Source: Bacillota bacterium (GTDB lineage: Bacteria > Bacillota > Sulfobacillia > Sulfobacillales > Sulfobacillaceae). From it: 64,000 nucleotides of DNA. Location: contig JAKBWA010000062.1 of the NCBI GenBank assembly GCA_021841025.1, positions 40,787-104,786 of the forward strand, given 5' to 3'. The position numbers and the translations under genes were made by a program. The notes beneath the pieces are model-generated. The model ran no database searches. It had not been told where the DNA came from and saw only the letters and a list, made by a program, of their open reading frames with translations. Positions 51,412 through 60,042 of the stretch are shown piece after piece; within the stretch, counting starts at the first letter, position 1; each line of letters begins with the position of its first letter.

Positions 51412-52241
51412 ATCCTGGCAAAGAACTTTTGCGTCAAGAAATGATGCCCCACATTCTCTGCCCGGGATGTGGACATGGGATTGTTCTGAATACTCTCGTG
51501 AGAGTGTTGGCCACCAGGTTTTCCTCGATGGATCAAGTGGCACTGGTTGCGGGTATTGGGTGCTCCAGCCGGATCGTGGGATACATAGACGCCTATACCT
51601 TGCATACCACGCATGGACGGGCGTTGTCATTTGCCACCGGTCTGAAGCTGTCTAGACCCGAATTAACCGTCATCGTGATTACCGGGGACGGAGACGGTTT
51701 GGGCATTGGAGGCAACCACTTGATTCATGCGGCCAGAAGAAATCTGGATTTGACTTGTATTTTGTTCAACAACGAAACGTACGGCATGACAGGCGGTCAA
51801 TTGGCTCCCACCACCGTGCCTCATGCGTTTACGACGACAACTCCTTATGGGAACAAAGAGCCGAGTTTTGATGCAGCGGCACTGCTCAAAGCTTGTGGGG
51901 CAACATTTGTTGCGCGAGGGCAGGCGTACCGGCCTGATTTGCTCGAGGAATTACTGAACCGGGCAATAGCCCACCGGGGTTTTTCCTTCGTGGACGTGAT
52001 GACGGATTGTACTGAGTATTTTGGCCGAAAAAATGCTTTGGGTGGGGGCTCTGATTTGTTATTCAGTCAGACCCGCGCCGATGAAGAAATCGCTCGGGAT
52101 CTGGACGAATGGCCGAGATTAAGACATCCGGATGGATTTCCCCTACGTGAAATACTGCCCATGGGAGTTTTGCATGAAGTGAGTCGTCCGACCTTGGAAG
52201 AAATGATGGGGTTGGCTGGTTATGAGGCAAGGGAGGAATAG
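51408..52241 (+). CDS. korB: 2-oxoacid:ferredoxin oxidoreductase, beta subunit
   Basis: A 277-residue TPP-binding subunit: MMPHILCPGCGHGIVLNTLV, GIGCSSRIVGY, and the TPP motif ITGDGDGLGIGGNHLIHAAR, followed by LFNNETYGMTGGQLAPTT. No extra ferredoxin domain is present; that role is likely filled by the domain fused to IorB. GTG 51408 overlaps the alpha stop and follows GGGGTGAGGG. Confidence 0.85.
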   Translation: MNPGKELLRQEMMPHILCPGCGHGIVLNTLVRVLATRFSSMDQVALVAGIGCSSRIVGYIDAYTLHTTHGRALSFATGLKLSRPELTVIVITGDGDGLGIGGNHLIHAARRNLDLTCILFNNETYGMTGGQLAPTTVPHAFTTTTPYGNKEPSFDAAALLKACGATFVARGQAYRPDLLEELLNRAIAHRGFSFVDVMTDCTEYFGRKNALGGGSDLLFSQTRADEEIARDLDEWPRLRHPDGFPLREILPMGVLHEVSRPTLEEMMGLAGYEAREE

Positions 52242-52243
52242 CT

Positions 52244-52810
52244 GTGTGGAAGAAGGAGATTCGTTTGGCAGGTTCCGGAGGCCAGGGGCTAGGGTTTGCT
52301 GCCATGGTCTTGGCCGATGCCGCGATCAAAGCAGGACTCCATGTCAGCACCTTGCAGTCGTACGGACCGGAGGCCCGGGGCGGTGCGAGTCGCTCCGACG
52401 TTACCTTAAGCGATGAAGACATTGCTAATCCTTGGTTTTCCAAACCCAGCGTTTTGCTCGCATTAAATGAGAAGGCATGGATAAAATATGGCCCCCAGTT
52501 GGGAGAAGAAGACTGGGTTTTGGTGGACAGCGACTGGGTAAATATCCCAGCGGGAAGGACAATCTTCCGGCTCCCCTTGGAACGAATCGCCAAAACCGAA
52601 CTGAGGGAAAAACTGACCACTAATATGGTGGCCGTGGGTGCTCTCGGAGCATTGGTAGGGCATATTCCCTTGTCCGCTTTGATGGAAGCGGCTCGGTTCC
52701 GAGCTCCCAAAGGATTTGGTGGTATCAACCAAGATGCTGTCAAGCGGGGTTGGGAGCTAATGGAGGATTTGCGGGGAGGTGTCAAAGATGCAAACGCCAG
52801 GGGTGCTTGA
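52244..52810 (+). CDS. korC: 2-oxoacid:ferredoxin oxidoreductase, gamma subunit
   Basis: A 188-residue gamma subunit: IRLAGSGGQGLGFAAMVLAD and LQSYGPEARGGASRSDVTLS, as in KorC/PorG. It completes the KorABC set. GGGAGGAAT precedes the GTG, and the end overlaps the CoA-transferase gene by 23 bases. Confidence 0.85.
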   Translation: MWKKEIRLAGSGGQGLGFAAMVLADAAIKAGLHVSTLQSYGPEARGGASRSDVTLSDEDIANPWFSKPSVLLALNEKAWIKYGPQLGEEDWVLVDSDWVNIPAGRTIFRLPLERIAKTELREKLTTNMVAVGALGALVGHIPLSALMEAARFRAPKGFGGINQDAVKRGWELMEDLRGGVKDANARGA

Positions 52811-54017
52811 TGGGATTAGAATTTTGGATGTGTCCCAGGGTGCCGCCGGGCCGACTGCCGGAATGGTGCTGGGAGAGTACGGAGCCAACGTAATTAAAGT
52901 GGACCCCCCGCAAGGCGAGTGGGGCAGACGGCTGGGTCCTCCCTTTCTCGGTGAAGATGCAGCGGCGTACATTGGTATGAACCGGAACAAACGTTCTATC
53001 GTCATTAATTTGAAAACGGAAAGGGGTTTGGACGTATTCAAAACTCTTGCGGCAAGAAGCGACGTGGTGCTAGAGAGCTTTCGCCCTGGAGTCATGGATC
53101 GACTGGGTATTGGTTATGCTGGTCTTTCGCATCATCATCCGGATTTGATTTATTGTGCGATTTCAGCCTTTGGGACCACAGGTCCCTGGCGCGACAAGCC
53201 TGGAGTTGACGGCATTATTCAAGCAATGAGCGGACTGATGAGTGTGACTGGGGAGCCAGACGGGCAGCCAGTGAAAGTGGGGGTTCCTGCCGCCGATATG
53301 ACGGCGGCTTTAATCGCTGTTCAAGGTATTTTGCTGGCCCTATTGGCACGTATGACAACCGGAAAAGGGCAGCGAATCGACGTTTCTCTTTTGCAAAGTT
53401 TGTTCTTTTTTCAAACGGTGCCTTGGTCCATGTTCATGGTAAGCGGGCGATCCCCAGGTCGACAGGGAAGCGCCGCTCCTTATTCGGCACCCAACGAAGT
53501 CTATCCCACCAAAGACGGCTTTCTGATGGTCGCGGCCTATTGGCCGCAGAGGTGGACCAAACTGACTCAGTTGCTGGAATGTGAGGAACTTGCCGCCGAC
53601 CCGAGGTTTTGTGGGATAAGCGAGCGGGTGATTCACCGTGCAGAACTTTTTGACTTGCTTGCGGAAAAGTTTCGGAGGCGGAACACCGAGGAATGGCTCG
53701 ACATTTTAGGCAAAGAGGATATTTTGTGTGCACCCGTCATGGACTACGACCAATTGGCCAAATTAGCGCATGTCATGACGCCTGAGAACTTTCCTCGTCT
53801 GGAGCATCCGGATTTGGGAATGACACCTGGGGTAGGAATGCCGACACAACTACAGGACATGCCGTCCGAGCCCCGACGCCCAGCGCCGTTAACGGGAGAG
53901 CATACCCGGGAGATCTTGGAAGAGGGGGGATATTCTGCGGGTGCCATCGATGAATTGATTGAACAAGGTGCTGTGGGGGAAAGGTCTCGGATTTTAGCTA
54001 AAGATCTTGAAGAGTAG
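52788..54017 (+). CDS. Class III CoA-transferase (CaiB/BaiF family, BbsE/F-like)
   Basis: A 409-residue family III CoA-transferase. LDGIRILDVSQGAAGPTAGM, IKVDPPQGEWGRRLGPPFLG, YIGMNRNKRSIVINLKTERG and MSVTGEPDGQPVKVGVPAAD show the fold; the Asp of the last segment is the usual CoA-thioester-forming residue. BbsEF of the toluene pathway uses succinyl-CoA to activate benzylsuccinate. Here a single gene is followed by hydratase, SDR, DUF35 and thiolase in Bbs order. I infer that phenylitaconate is the acid activated. ATG 52788 follows GGGGAG. Confidence 0.82.
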   Translation: MQTPGVLDGIRILDVSQGAAGPTAGMVLGEYGANVIKVDPPQGEWGRRLGPPFLGEDAAAYIGMNRNKRSIVINLKTERGLDVFKTLAARSDVVLESFRPGVMDRLGIGYAGLSHHHPDLIYCAISAFGTTGPWRDKPGVDGIIQAMSGLMSVTGEPDGQPVKVGVPAADMTAALIAVQGILLALLARMTTGKGQRIDVSLLQSLFFFQTVPWSMFMVSGRSPGRQGSAAPYSAPNEVYPTKDGFLMVAAYWPQRWTKLTQLLECEELAADPRFCGISERVIHRAELFDLLAEKFRRRNTEEWLDILGKEDILCAPVMDYDQLAKLAHVMTPENFPRLEHPDLGMTPGVGMPTQLQDMPSEPRRPAPLTGEHTREILEEGGYSAGAIDELIEQGAVGERSRILAKDLEE

Positions 54018-54037
54018 GATTTTAGGAGGGGAGAAAT

Positions 54038-54820
54038 GTGGAGCAGTTCCTGCAACGAGAGAATCTGGACGGTGTAGTCCGAATTCGGATCAACCGGGAA
54101 TCAGCCTTAAACGCCATGACCCCAGAAATGTTGAAGGATTTGCGGGCGATGCTGGGAGAGCTTGAGGACGATCCGAATGTCCGGGTCATTATTCTAGCGG
54201 GTCAGAAAAGAGCCTTTTCAGTGGGCGCCGATATCAAAGGAAGGGTAGCCGAATATGATACTGGGACCATCAAGGACCCATTGGGGGAAATTATTCGTGA
54301 CTTGTTCGCCTTCATTGAGGATCTCACCAAACCGGTTATCGCCGCTTTATCTGGATATGTTCTCGGGGGTGGTCTGGAATTGGCTTTGGCCGCAGATGTT
54401 CGTATGGCGGATACGACGGCTAAATTGGGATTTCCTGAAGCCAATGTGGGGAGTTTGCCAGGCGCGGGCGGCACGCAAAGGTTGCCTCGGATTGTCGGAC
54501 CCAGCCGAGCTATGGCTTTAATGTTTACCGCAGAGCGCATTGATGCCCGCCAGGCATTGGCATGGGGACTCGTGGACCGGGTTGTGGAAGAAGGGACACT
54601 CGACGAAGAGAGTCTCAACTGGGCTCAGCTTATGGCTAAAAAGGCTCCATTGTCTCTGGCTTACATCAAGAAGCTGGTGCATCTGGCATCCAATACCGAT
54701 ATTGAGACCGGTATGGCTTTTGAAGCGTCATGCCATGCCATTTTGCGAAATTCCAAAGATCGAGAAGAAGGGATGAGAGCCTTTGTAGAAAAACGTCCAC
54801 CTCACTTTATCGGACAATGA
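54038..54820 (+). CDS. Enoyl-CoA hydratase (BbsH-like)
   Basis: A 260-residue crotonase: INRESALNAMTPEMLKDLRA, KRAFSVGADIKGR (oxyanion loop), GYVLGGGLELALAADVRMAD and KLGFPEANVGSLPGAGGTQR. The first catalytic Glu (FPEAN) is present. The second Glu position of classical hydratases appears to be Ala or Met-Ala, as in some specialised members. In the proposed route it hydrates phenylitaconyl-CoA to the alpha-hydroxybenzyl-succinyl-CoA. GGAGGGGAG precedes the GTG. Confidence 0.82.
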   Translation: MEQFLQRENLDGVVRIRINRESALNAMTPEMLKDLRAMLGELEDDPNVRVIILAGQKRAFSVGADIKGRVAEYDTGTIKDPLGEIIRDLFAFIEDLTKPVIAALSGYVLGGGLELALAADVRMADTTAKLGFPEANVGSLPGAGGTQRLPRIVGPSRAMALMFTAERIDARQALAWGLVDRVVEEGTLDEESLNWAQLMAKKAPLSLAYIKKLVHLASNTDIETGMAFEASCHAILRNSKDREEGMRAFVEKRPPHFIGQ

Positions 54821-54849
54821 GGAAAACATGGGTAAGGAGTTGATAAGAG

Positions 54850-55599
54850 ATGAAGGGATTTGAAGGACGGGTCGCCCTTGTCACCGGCAGCGGCCAGGGG
54901 ATTGGAGAGGCTATTGCTATGCGTCTGGCTGCGGGCGGCGCAAATGTGGTGTTGAACGACATTGTCCCCGAACGCGTGGAGGAGGCGGCACAACGGATAT
55001 GTCAAAAGGGCCACGTTGCGGATTATGTCGTAAGTGACATCGCGACGAAGGAAGGCGCGGAGAATTTGGTGGACTACGCGGTCAAGAAATATGGCCGGGT
55101 AGACATCTTGATCAACAATGCGGGCATTGCGAAAGACCGTTATTTGACCAACATGTCGGATGAAGAATGGGAAGAGGTCATTCGGATCAATCTGTCCTCG
55201 CAATTTTTCACTTGCCGGGCGGCGGCTCGCGTCATGATGGAACACAAATTCGGCCGTCTCATCAACATTGCTTCCCGAGCTTGGCTGGGCGGGCCGGGGC
55301 AGGCGAATTATAGCGCGTCCAAGGGAGGCGTGGTGAGTTTAACCCGAACCTTGGCTCTCGAGCTGGGAAAGTTCCAGATCACCAGTAATGTCGTGGCTCC
55401 CGGATTGATAGATACGCCGTTATACCGGCAATTGAAGCCAGAAGTTCAAGAACGGCTTGCGAGAACGGTGCCTGTGCAAAGAGTGGGCACACCAGAAGAG
55501 GTGGCCGATGCTGTGGCGTTTTTTGCCGACGACGATTCGGGGTATTTAAATGGTCAGGTTATTTACGTCTGTGGCGGTCGAAGCGTCGGATCTTATTAA
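54850..55599 (+). CDS. Short-chain dehydrogenase/reductase (FabG-like, BbsCD-like role)
   Basis: A 249-residue SDR: ALVTGSGQGIGEAIAMRLAA (cofactor loop), VDILINNAGIAKDR, INIASRAWLGGPGQANYSAS with the Tyr-x3-Lys of the active site (YSASK), and a typical C-terminus. It probably oxidises the hydroxyacyl-CoA to the benzoyl-type ketone with NAD. By sequence alone it could be a generic 3-oxoacyl reductase; order between hydratase and thiolase supports the catabolic role. Confidence 0.82.
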   Translation: MKGFEGRVALVTGSGQGIGEAIAMRLAAGGANVVLNDIVPERVEEAAQRICQKGHVADYVVSDIATKEGAENLVDYAVKKYGRVDILINNAGIAKDRYLTNMSDEEWEEVIRINLSSQFFTCRAAARVMMEHKFGRLINIASRAWLGGPGQANYSASKGGVVSLTRTLALELGKFQITSNVVAPGLIDTPLYRQLKPEVQERLARTVPVQRVGTPEEVADAVAFFADDDSGYLNGQVIYVCGGRSVGSY

Positions 55600-55644
55600 A
55601 GTCATTCGATAACGAAAGATTCCCTACGGGAAGGAGTGAAGAAT

Positions 55645-56064
55645 ATGGCACAGATTGAACAAAGACCTAAGGGTCCGGATCGTTACGAAGTCGATGGGGA
55701 GAATATCTACTTGCTGGGAAGCCAATGTAGCGCGTGCGGTGCCGTGTTTTATCCTGAACAAACTGTTTGTGGCCGCTGTGCTCACCGAGGTTCTAAGAGC
55801 TTACGACTGGGACCTGAAGGTGTGCTTTATACCTGGACCCGAATCCATCAGTCAACGTCCGAGTTTCAGACGCCTTATATGCTAGGGTATGTGGATTTTC
55901 CGCAAAACGTGCGAGTATTGGTGCCTTTGGTCGAGAATGTCGAACCCACAATGGGTATGGTCCTCAAGCTGGTTTTGGCAACCGGGCCAAAGATGGCCCC
56001 AGGTGGAGAACCCTTTGAATTGGTTCATGGGGCACCAATTGTAGGGGAGGAGAGACAAGCATGA
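55645..56064 (+). CDS. DUF35 zinc-ribbon/OB-fold thiolase partner (BbsA-like)
   Basis: A 139-residue protein with a rubredoxin-like zinc ribbon (GSQCSACGAVFYPEQTVCGR, then CAHRG) and an OB fold (GPEGVLYTWTRIHQS, FPQNVRVLVPLVEN). In the toluene pathway BbsA of this family forms a complex with the thiolase BbsB and is needed for benzoylsuccinyl-CoA cleavage. Steroid aldolases use similar partners. GGAAGGAG precedes ATG 55645, and the stop overlaps the thiolase start by four bases. Confidence 0.85.
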   Translation: MAQIEQRPKGPDRYEVDGENIYLLGSQCSACGAVFYPEQTVCGRCAHRGSKSLRLGPEGVLYTWTRIHQSTSEFQTPYMLGYVDFPQNVRVLVPLVENVEPTMGMVLKLVLATGPKMAPGGEPFELVHGAPIVGEERQA

Positions 56065-57203
56065 ACGATGTTTATGTGATTGGTGTGGGGATGACGGCTT
56101 TTGGAAAGCATCCTGACCGTACGGCAGCCGACCTGGCTGCAGAGGCGATTTTGGGCGCATTGGACGACGCCGGAATAAAAACTGCGGACATTGAAGCAGC
56201 CTGGGTTGGGCACGTTTATCAAGGAATGGCCATGGGTCAAAGAGGTCTTGGGGCGGCCGGCATGTCGGGACTGCCTATAACTAACGTAGAGAATGCTTGC
56301 AGCAGTGGTTCCACAGCAATTTTTCATGCGGCTACGGCACTTAAGGCGGGGATTTACGACGTAGTACTAGCTTGCGGGGTTGAGTTGTTATCGACTCGGT
56401 TTCGCGGAGCACTTGCCCCAGATGAGAGCGACATTGAAGCCCAAATCGGATTGACTATGCCGGCGGTTTATGCCATGCGAGCGCGTCGGCACATGGAACA
56501 ATATGGCACAACACCCAGGATGCTTGCGGCGATTGCATCCAAAAACAAATTCAACGCCAGCCTCAATCCCCTGGCCCAGTTCAAAAAACCGGTTTCGGTC
56601 GACGAAGTGCTGGCCGGGCGCATGATAGCTGACCCGCTGCATTTGCACGAATGCGCCCCTGTTTCTGACGGGGCCGCCGCCGTGGTGTTGATCAGTGCAA
56701 GGAAACTTCATCAATTGGACTCATCCCGGGCTGTGAGACTCGCGGCATCGGAACTGCGCAGCGGCAAACTTGAAGTGGGCTTGCCTGATATGACGATTGA
56801 AGACTTGACTTGGAGGACCGCTGAGGCTGCATATCAGCAGGCAGGCCTAGGACCCGAAGATGTGGACATGGCGGAAGTGCATGACTGTTTCAGCATTGCC
56901 GAGGCCACCCGTGTTGAAGGGTTGAAACTTTATCCGCGTGGAGAGTATCCGGCGCGGGTGGCACGGGGAGAAGCCAATATCGACGGACGTTTACCTGTCA
57001 ATATGAGCGGAGGTCTTTTGGGCAAAGGGCATCCCTTGGGAGCCACGGGGGTGGCGCAGGTGATAGAAATTGTTAAGCAATTGCGTCATGAGGCCAATGA
57101 CAGGCAAGTTGAAGGAGCCAAAGTGGGTCTGGCTCATTGTCGGGGAGGGAAGGCTCGGGGAGTGGAAGGAACGGCTTGCACCGTCAATATACTGACACTG
57201 TAA
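56061..57203 (+). CDS. Thiolase, SCP2/BbsB-like
   Basis: A 380-residue thiolase of the lipid-transfer (SCP2) type. The nucleophile is Cys80 in VENACSSGSTAIFHAATAL; other active-site parts are EVHDCFSIAEA and GLLGKGHPLGATGVAQVIE, then GLAHCRGGKARG. The Cys distinguishes it from Ltp2-type aldolases, which lack it. Paired with the DUF35 protein it matches BbsAB, which cleaves benzoylsuccinyl-CoA to benzoyl-CoA and succinyl-CoA. Acting on 3-oxopimelyl-CoA is an alternative. Confidence 0.83.
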   Translation: MNDVYVIGVGMTAFGKHPDRTAADLAAEAILGALDDAGIKTADIEAAWVGHVYQGMAMGQRGLGAAGMSGLPITNVENACSSGSTAIFHAATALKAGIYDVVLACGVELLSTRFRGALAPDESDIEAQIGLTMPAVYAMRARRHMEQYGTTPRMLAAIASKNKFNASLNPLAQFKKPVSVDEVLAGRMIADPLHLHECAPVSDGAAAVVLISARKLHQLDSSRAVRLAASELRSGKLEVGLPDMTIEDLTWRTAEAAYQQAGLGPEDVDMAEVHDCFSIAEATRVEGLKLYPRGEYPARVARGEANIDGRLPVNMSGGLLGKGHPLGATGVAQVIEIVKQLRHEANDRQVEGAKVGLAHCRGGKARGVEGTACTVNILTL

Positions 57204-57217
57204 GTGAGGCGAGCAGG

Positions 57218-58384
57218 ATGGATAGGCAAACGCAAATGACAGCATCCTTGGGCAGTGATGAACTCATCCCCGTGCGCTGTACACTGATGCGAGGAGGTAC
57301 CAGCAAGGCGGTTTTTTTGCCAGCCGAAGTGGTACCTGCATTGGAATCTGACCGCGAACGGTTCCTGTTGGCGCTCATGGGCAGTCCCGATCCGCGTCAG
57401 ATTGATGGATTGGGCGGTGCCGATCTCTTGACGACGAAGGTGGCGATTATCGGAACACCTACTCGGGAAGACGCAGATTTGGATTACACTTTTGCCCAAG
57501 TGTCTGTGAGTCGTCCTGAGGTATACTTCGACATGAATTGTGGGAATATTTCTTCGGCAGTAGGAGTTTATGCTTTGGAGCAAGGTCTTATCCGAGCCCA
57601 AGAACCCCTCACCCGTATCCGCATTCATAATCGCAATACACATACCATCCTCTTAAGCGATGTGCCCGTCAAAGAAAATCATGCCGTGGTAGAGGGAGAC
57701 TTTCAGATCGACGGTGTGCCGGGAACCGGAGCAGCGGTGAAAATGGACTATCATCTCACTCAAGGGGGAGCTACGGGATCGCTCTTGCCCACCGGCCGCG
57801 CCCAGGACATCATCACGGTCGAAGGATGGGGCGAAGTCAGAATCTCGGTAGTTGACATTGCCAACCTAGGCTTTATGGTCGCAGCCGAAGATGTCGGTTT
57901 GGATCCCTCTAAGGTTCCAACGGGGCCAGATCAGGAATTGTTGCATAAAATGGACACTATTCAAAGGACTGTGGCCCGCAATCTGGGAATGGCTGAGGGG
58001 CAGTTGACACCCATTCCCGTTATTGTATCTCCCCCGCATGATTTTGCCACTGTGGTGGGAGATGTTGTCGTAGGTGCTCAGGACGTGGACATTGTCTCGG
58101 AGGTGATAGGGGGACAGCCGCTTACGCTTCATAAGGCATTTCCCGGAACCACCAGCGTGACACTGGCAGTGGCGGCTAAAATTCCGGGAACCATCGCTTA
58201 CGAAGTGGCACGAAAAGAGGATACGCACAGAGTTCGGATAGGACATCCTAGCGGTCGGATGGAGGTTGGCGTGCATGTCGCGCCCCTTTCTGACGGCACT
58301 GTAGTTGTGAAGGAGGCCTCGTATTATCGGACGGCCCGTTTGCTTATGGACGGCGTCACGTATGTAAGGCGTGCCAGGCTTTAA
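57218..58384 (+). CDS. PrpF/methylitaconate delta-isomerase-family isomerase
   Basis: A 388-residue protein of the PrpF family (diaminopimelate epimerase-like fold). It shows VRCTLMRGGTSKAVFLPAE, GLGGADLLTTKVAIIG with Lys74, VYFDMNCGNISSAVGVYALE with Cys108, and IGHPSGRMEVGV; Lys and Cys are the expected proton-transfer pair. Relatives move double bonds in 2-methylaconitate, oxalomesaconate, or methylitaconate/dimethylmaleate (Mii). Here it is proposed to turn benzylmaleate into phenylitaconate. The start is ATG 57218, because upstream codons overlap the thiolase. Confidence 0.83.
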   Translation: MDRQTQMTASLGSDELIPVRCTLMRGGTSKAVFLPAEVVPALESDRERFLLALMGSPDPRQIDGLGGADLLTTKVAIIGTPTREDADLDYTFAQVSVSRPEVYFDMNCGNISSAVGVYALEQGLIRAQEPLTRIRIHNRNTHTILLSDVPVKENHAVVEGDFQIDGVPGTGAAVKMDYHLTQGGATGSLLPTGRAQDIITVEGWGEVRISVVDIANLGFMVAAEDVGLDPSKVPTGPDQELLHKMDTIQRTVARNLGMAEGQLTPIPVIVSPPHDFATVVGDVVVGAQDVDIVSEVIGGQPLTLHKAFPGTTSVTLAVAAKIPGTIAYEVARKEDTHRVRIGHPSGRMEVGVHVAPLSDGTVVVKEASYYRTARLLMDGVTYVRRARL

Positions 58385-58493
58385 AGTCTCAACAAGAAGA
58401 GCTTGACCCGGACGAAGGCGATAAATTTCCGCTCAGGCTGCGCGTCTTTGCTCCAAAACCCAGGTCAAAAAGGAGAGAAAGAAGGGATTGCAA

Positions 58494-59795
58494 GTGGTGA
58501 GAAGAACCCAAACACCTCTTACAGGTGTCCGTTATCCCTCTTACCGTTGGGTCGTCGTGCTCGTGATTTTTTTGCTAGCACTGTTTCAAAATATGTCCCT
58601 CCTAACAACGAGCATTATTAATCCGGTCTTACTGAAAACGTTTCATTTCTCTACAGCGCAAGTCGGCCTGTTAAGTTCGGTAGCAGGATGGATTGCTATT
58701 CCGATGGCTTTGATTGGCGGATATGCCGCCGACCGGTGGGGACCCAAAGTGGTCGGCGGAGTTTTTTTGGCGGTGGCATCCATCGGCAACTTCTTGTGGG
58801 CTGGTGCGGGCCAGATGAGTTCAATGGTCTTGTCGCGTATTGTCTATGGCTTTGGGGGAACTGGCGGATCGACACCGGTGGGAAACCGCGTCATAGGATA
58901 TTGGACACCCAAAGCTGAACGGGGGAGAGCGGCTGCTATCTTTAATTTTAGTTTTCCGTTGGGGGTTCTGATTCTAACTGGCATCGGAGCTCCTTTGGAA
59001 TTCTTGTGGGGTTGGCAAGCTCCTCTTATTGGATTGGGAATTCTAGGACTAATCGTTCTCGTTCTGTGGATGTTGCTGGTATCTAACCGTCCCGATCAGA
59101 GCCGTTTTGTGCCACCGGCTCAAAGCCATTATCTGAATGAACTGAAAGAGTCCGAGAAAATTCCCTTGAGGACCATCATTGCTTCGCCGACCCTGACCGG
59201 CACGGGCATAGCCTGGGCGCTTTCCGGATGGTCTTTCGTCTTCTTGGTGGCGTGGCTTCCCACGTATTTCGTAATGGTCAAGCATCTGAACCTCATGCAG
59301 GCTGGATTTGCGGCCGTAGGGCCCTGGGTGGGGGGAGCCGTGATGGGCCTCTTGGCTGGATTTATTACCGACTACGTCTTTGCGCGCACCAAAAGCCTGC
59401 GAGTGGCAAGAACCTATCTTGCGGCGTTGGGCCAATTTGTCTTTGGGCTTGCGATTTTATCCACACTCTTTGCCCAGTCGGTGATTACGGTAGCCATTTT
59501 GCTGTTTATCGCCGAAAGCCTTAATGAATTGTCCGCTTCCATTTTCCAAGTCATTCCTGTTGACACGTTGGCGCGCCGGGCGGGTTCGGCCACCGGATGG
59601 ATTTTTTTGCTGGCCCAGCTCATGGTGACGTTGTCTCCGCTTATTACCGGAGCGTTCTTGATTCATGGGACTCAGTTTTTGCCGGCATTTTTAGTAGCGG
59701 GTATTTTGCCATTGATCGGGGGCGTGGTTCTTCTCACCATGGTTTATCCCGGTCAATTGGGACGAAAAACAAAAGTCCTCTCGACAGAGGCATAG
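58494..59795 (+). CDS. MFS transporter
   Basis: A 433-residue, 12-helix transporter. GYAADRWGPKVVGGVFLAV and LAGFITDYVFARTKSLRVAR are the two motif A regions; GFGGTGGSTPVGNRVIGYWT lies in the N half. It is similar to nitrate/oxalate/aromatic-acid class MFS members. AAGAAGGGA suits GTG 58494. It is placed between the isomerase and the benzoate-CoA ligase, so it may import aromatic acids, but direction and substrate are not readable. Confidence 0.75.
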   Translation: MVRRTQTPLTGVRYPSYRWVVVLVIFLLALFQNMSLLTTSIINPVLLKTFHFSTAQVGLLSSVAGWIAIPMALIGGYAADRWGPKVVGGVFLAVASIGNFLWAGAGQMSSMVLSRIVYGFGGTGGSTPVGNRVIGYWTPKAERGRAAAIFNFSFPLGVLILTGIGAPLEFLWGWQAPLIGLGILGLIVLVLWMLLVSNRPDQSRFVPPAQSHYLNELKESEKIPLRTIIASPTLTGTGIAWALSGWSFVFLVAWLPTYFVMVKHLNLMQAGFAAVGPWVGGAVMGLLAGFITDYVFARTKSLRVARTYLAALGQFVFGLAILSTLFAQSVITVAILLFIAESLNELSASIFQVIPVDTLARRAGSATGWIFLLAQLMVTLSPLITGAFLIHGTQFLPAFLVAGILPLIGGVVLLTMVYPGQLGRKTKVLSTEA

Positions 59796-60042
59796 AGAGC
59801 CAGGGACAGAGAACGGACAGGCACAACGATTGAGCGCCAAGAAAAACCGGGGACACGGGAGGATGTGGCCATGACGAACCGCGTGGATGTCGTGATGGTA
59901 GAAGTAGGGCCGGTGGGTCTCCCGTGCTCAGAACTCGAGGGAGACCAGTGGGTGCGGCCACTGGCTAATGATATGGAGTCGGCGAAACCCTCCGTGCCGG
60001 GGTGAGAGAATAAAAACGAATAGAGAAAAAGAGGGGGTTTTG

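Noticed and set aside
50263..52810. Phenylglyoxylate:acceptor oxidoreductase (PadEFGHI)
   Set aside because: No PadI-type NAD-linked flavoprotein or PadBCD genes are nearby; the alpha subunit has the 2-oxoglutarate-type GYPISPSSEIAE motif. It is kept only as an alternative.
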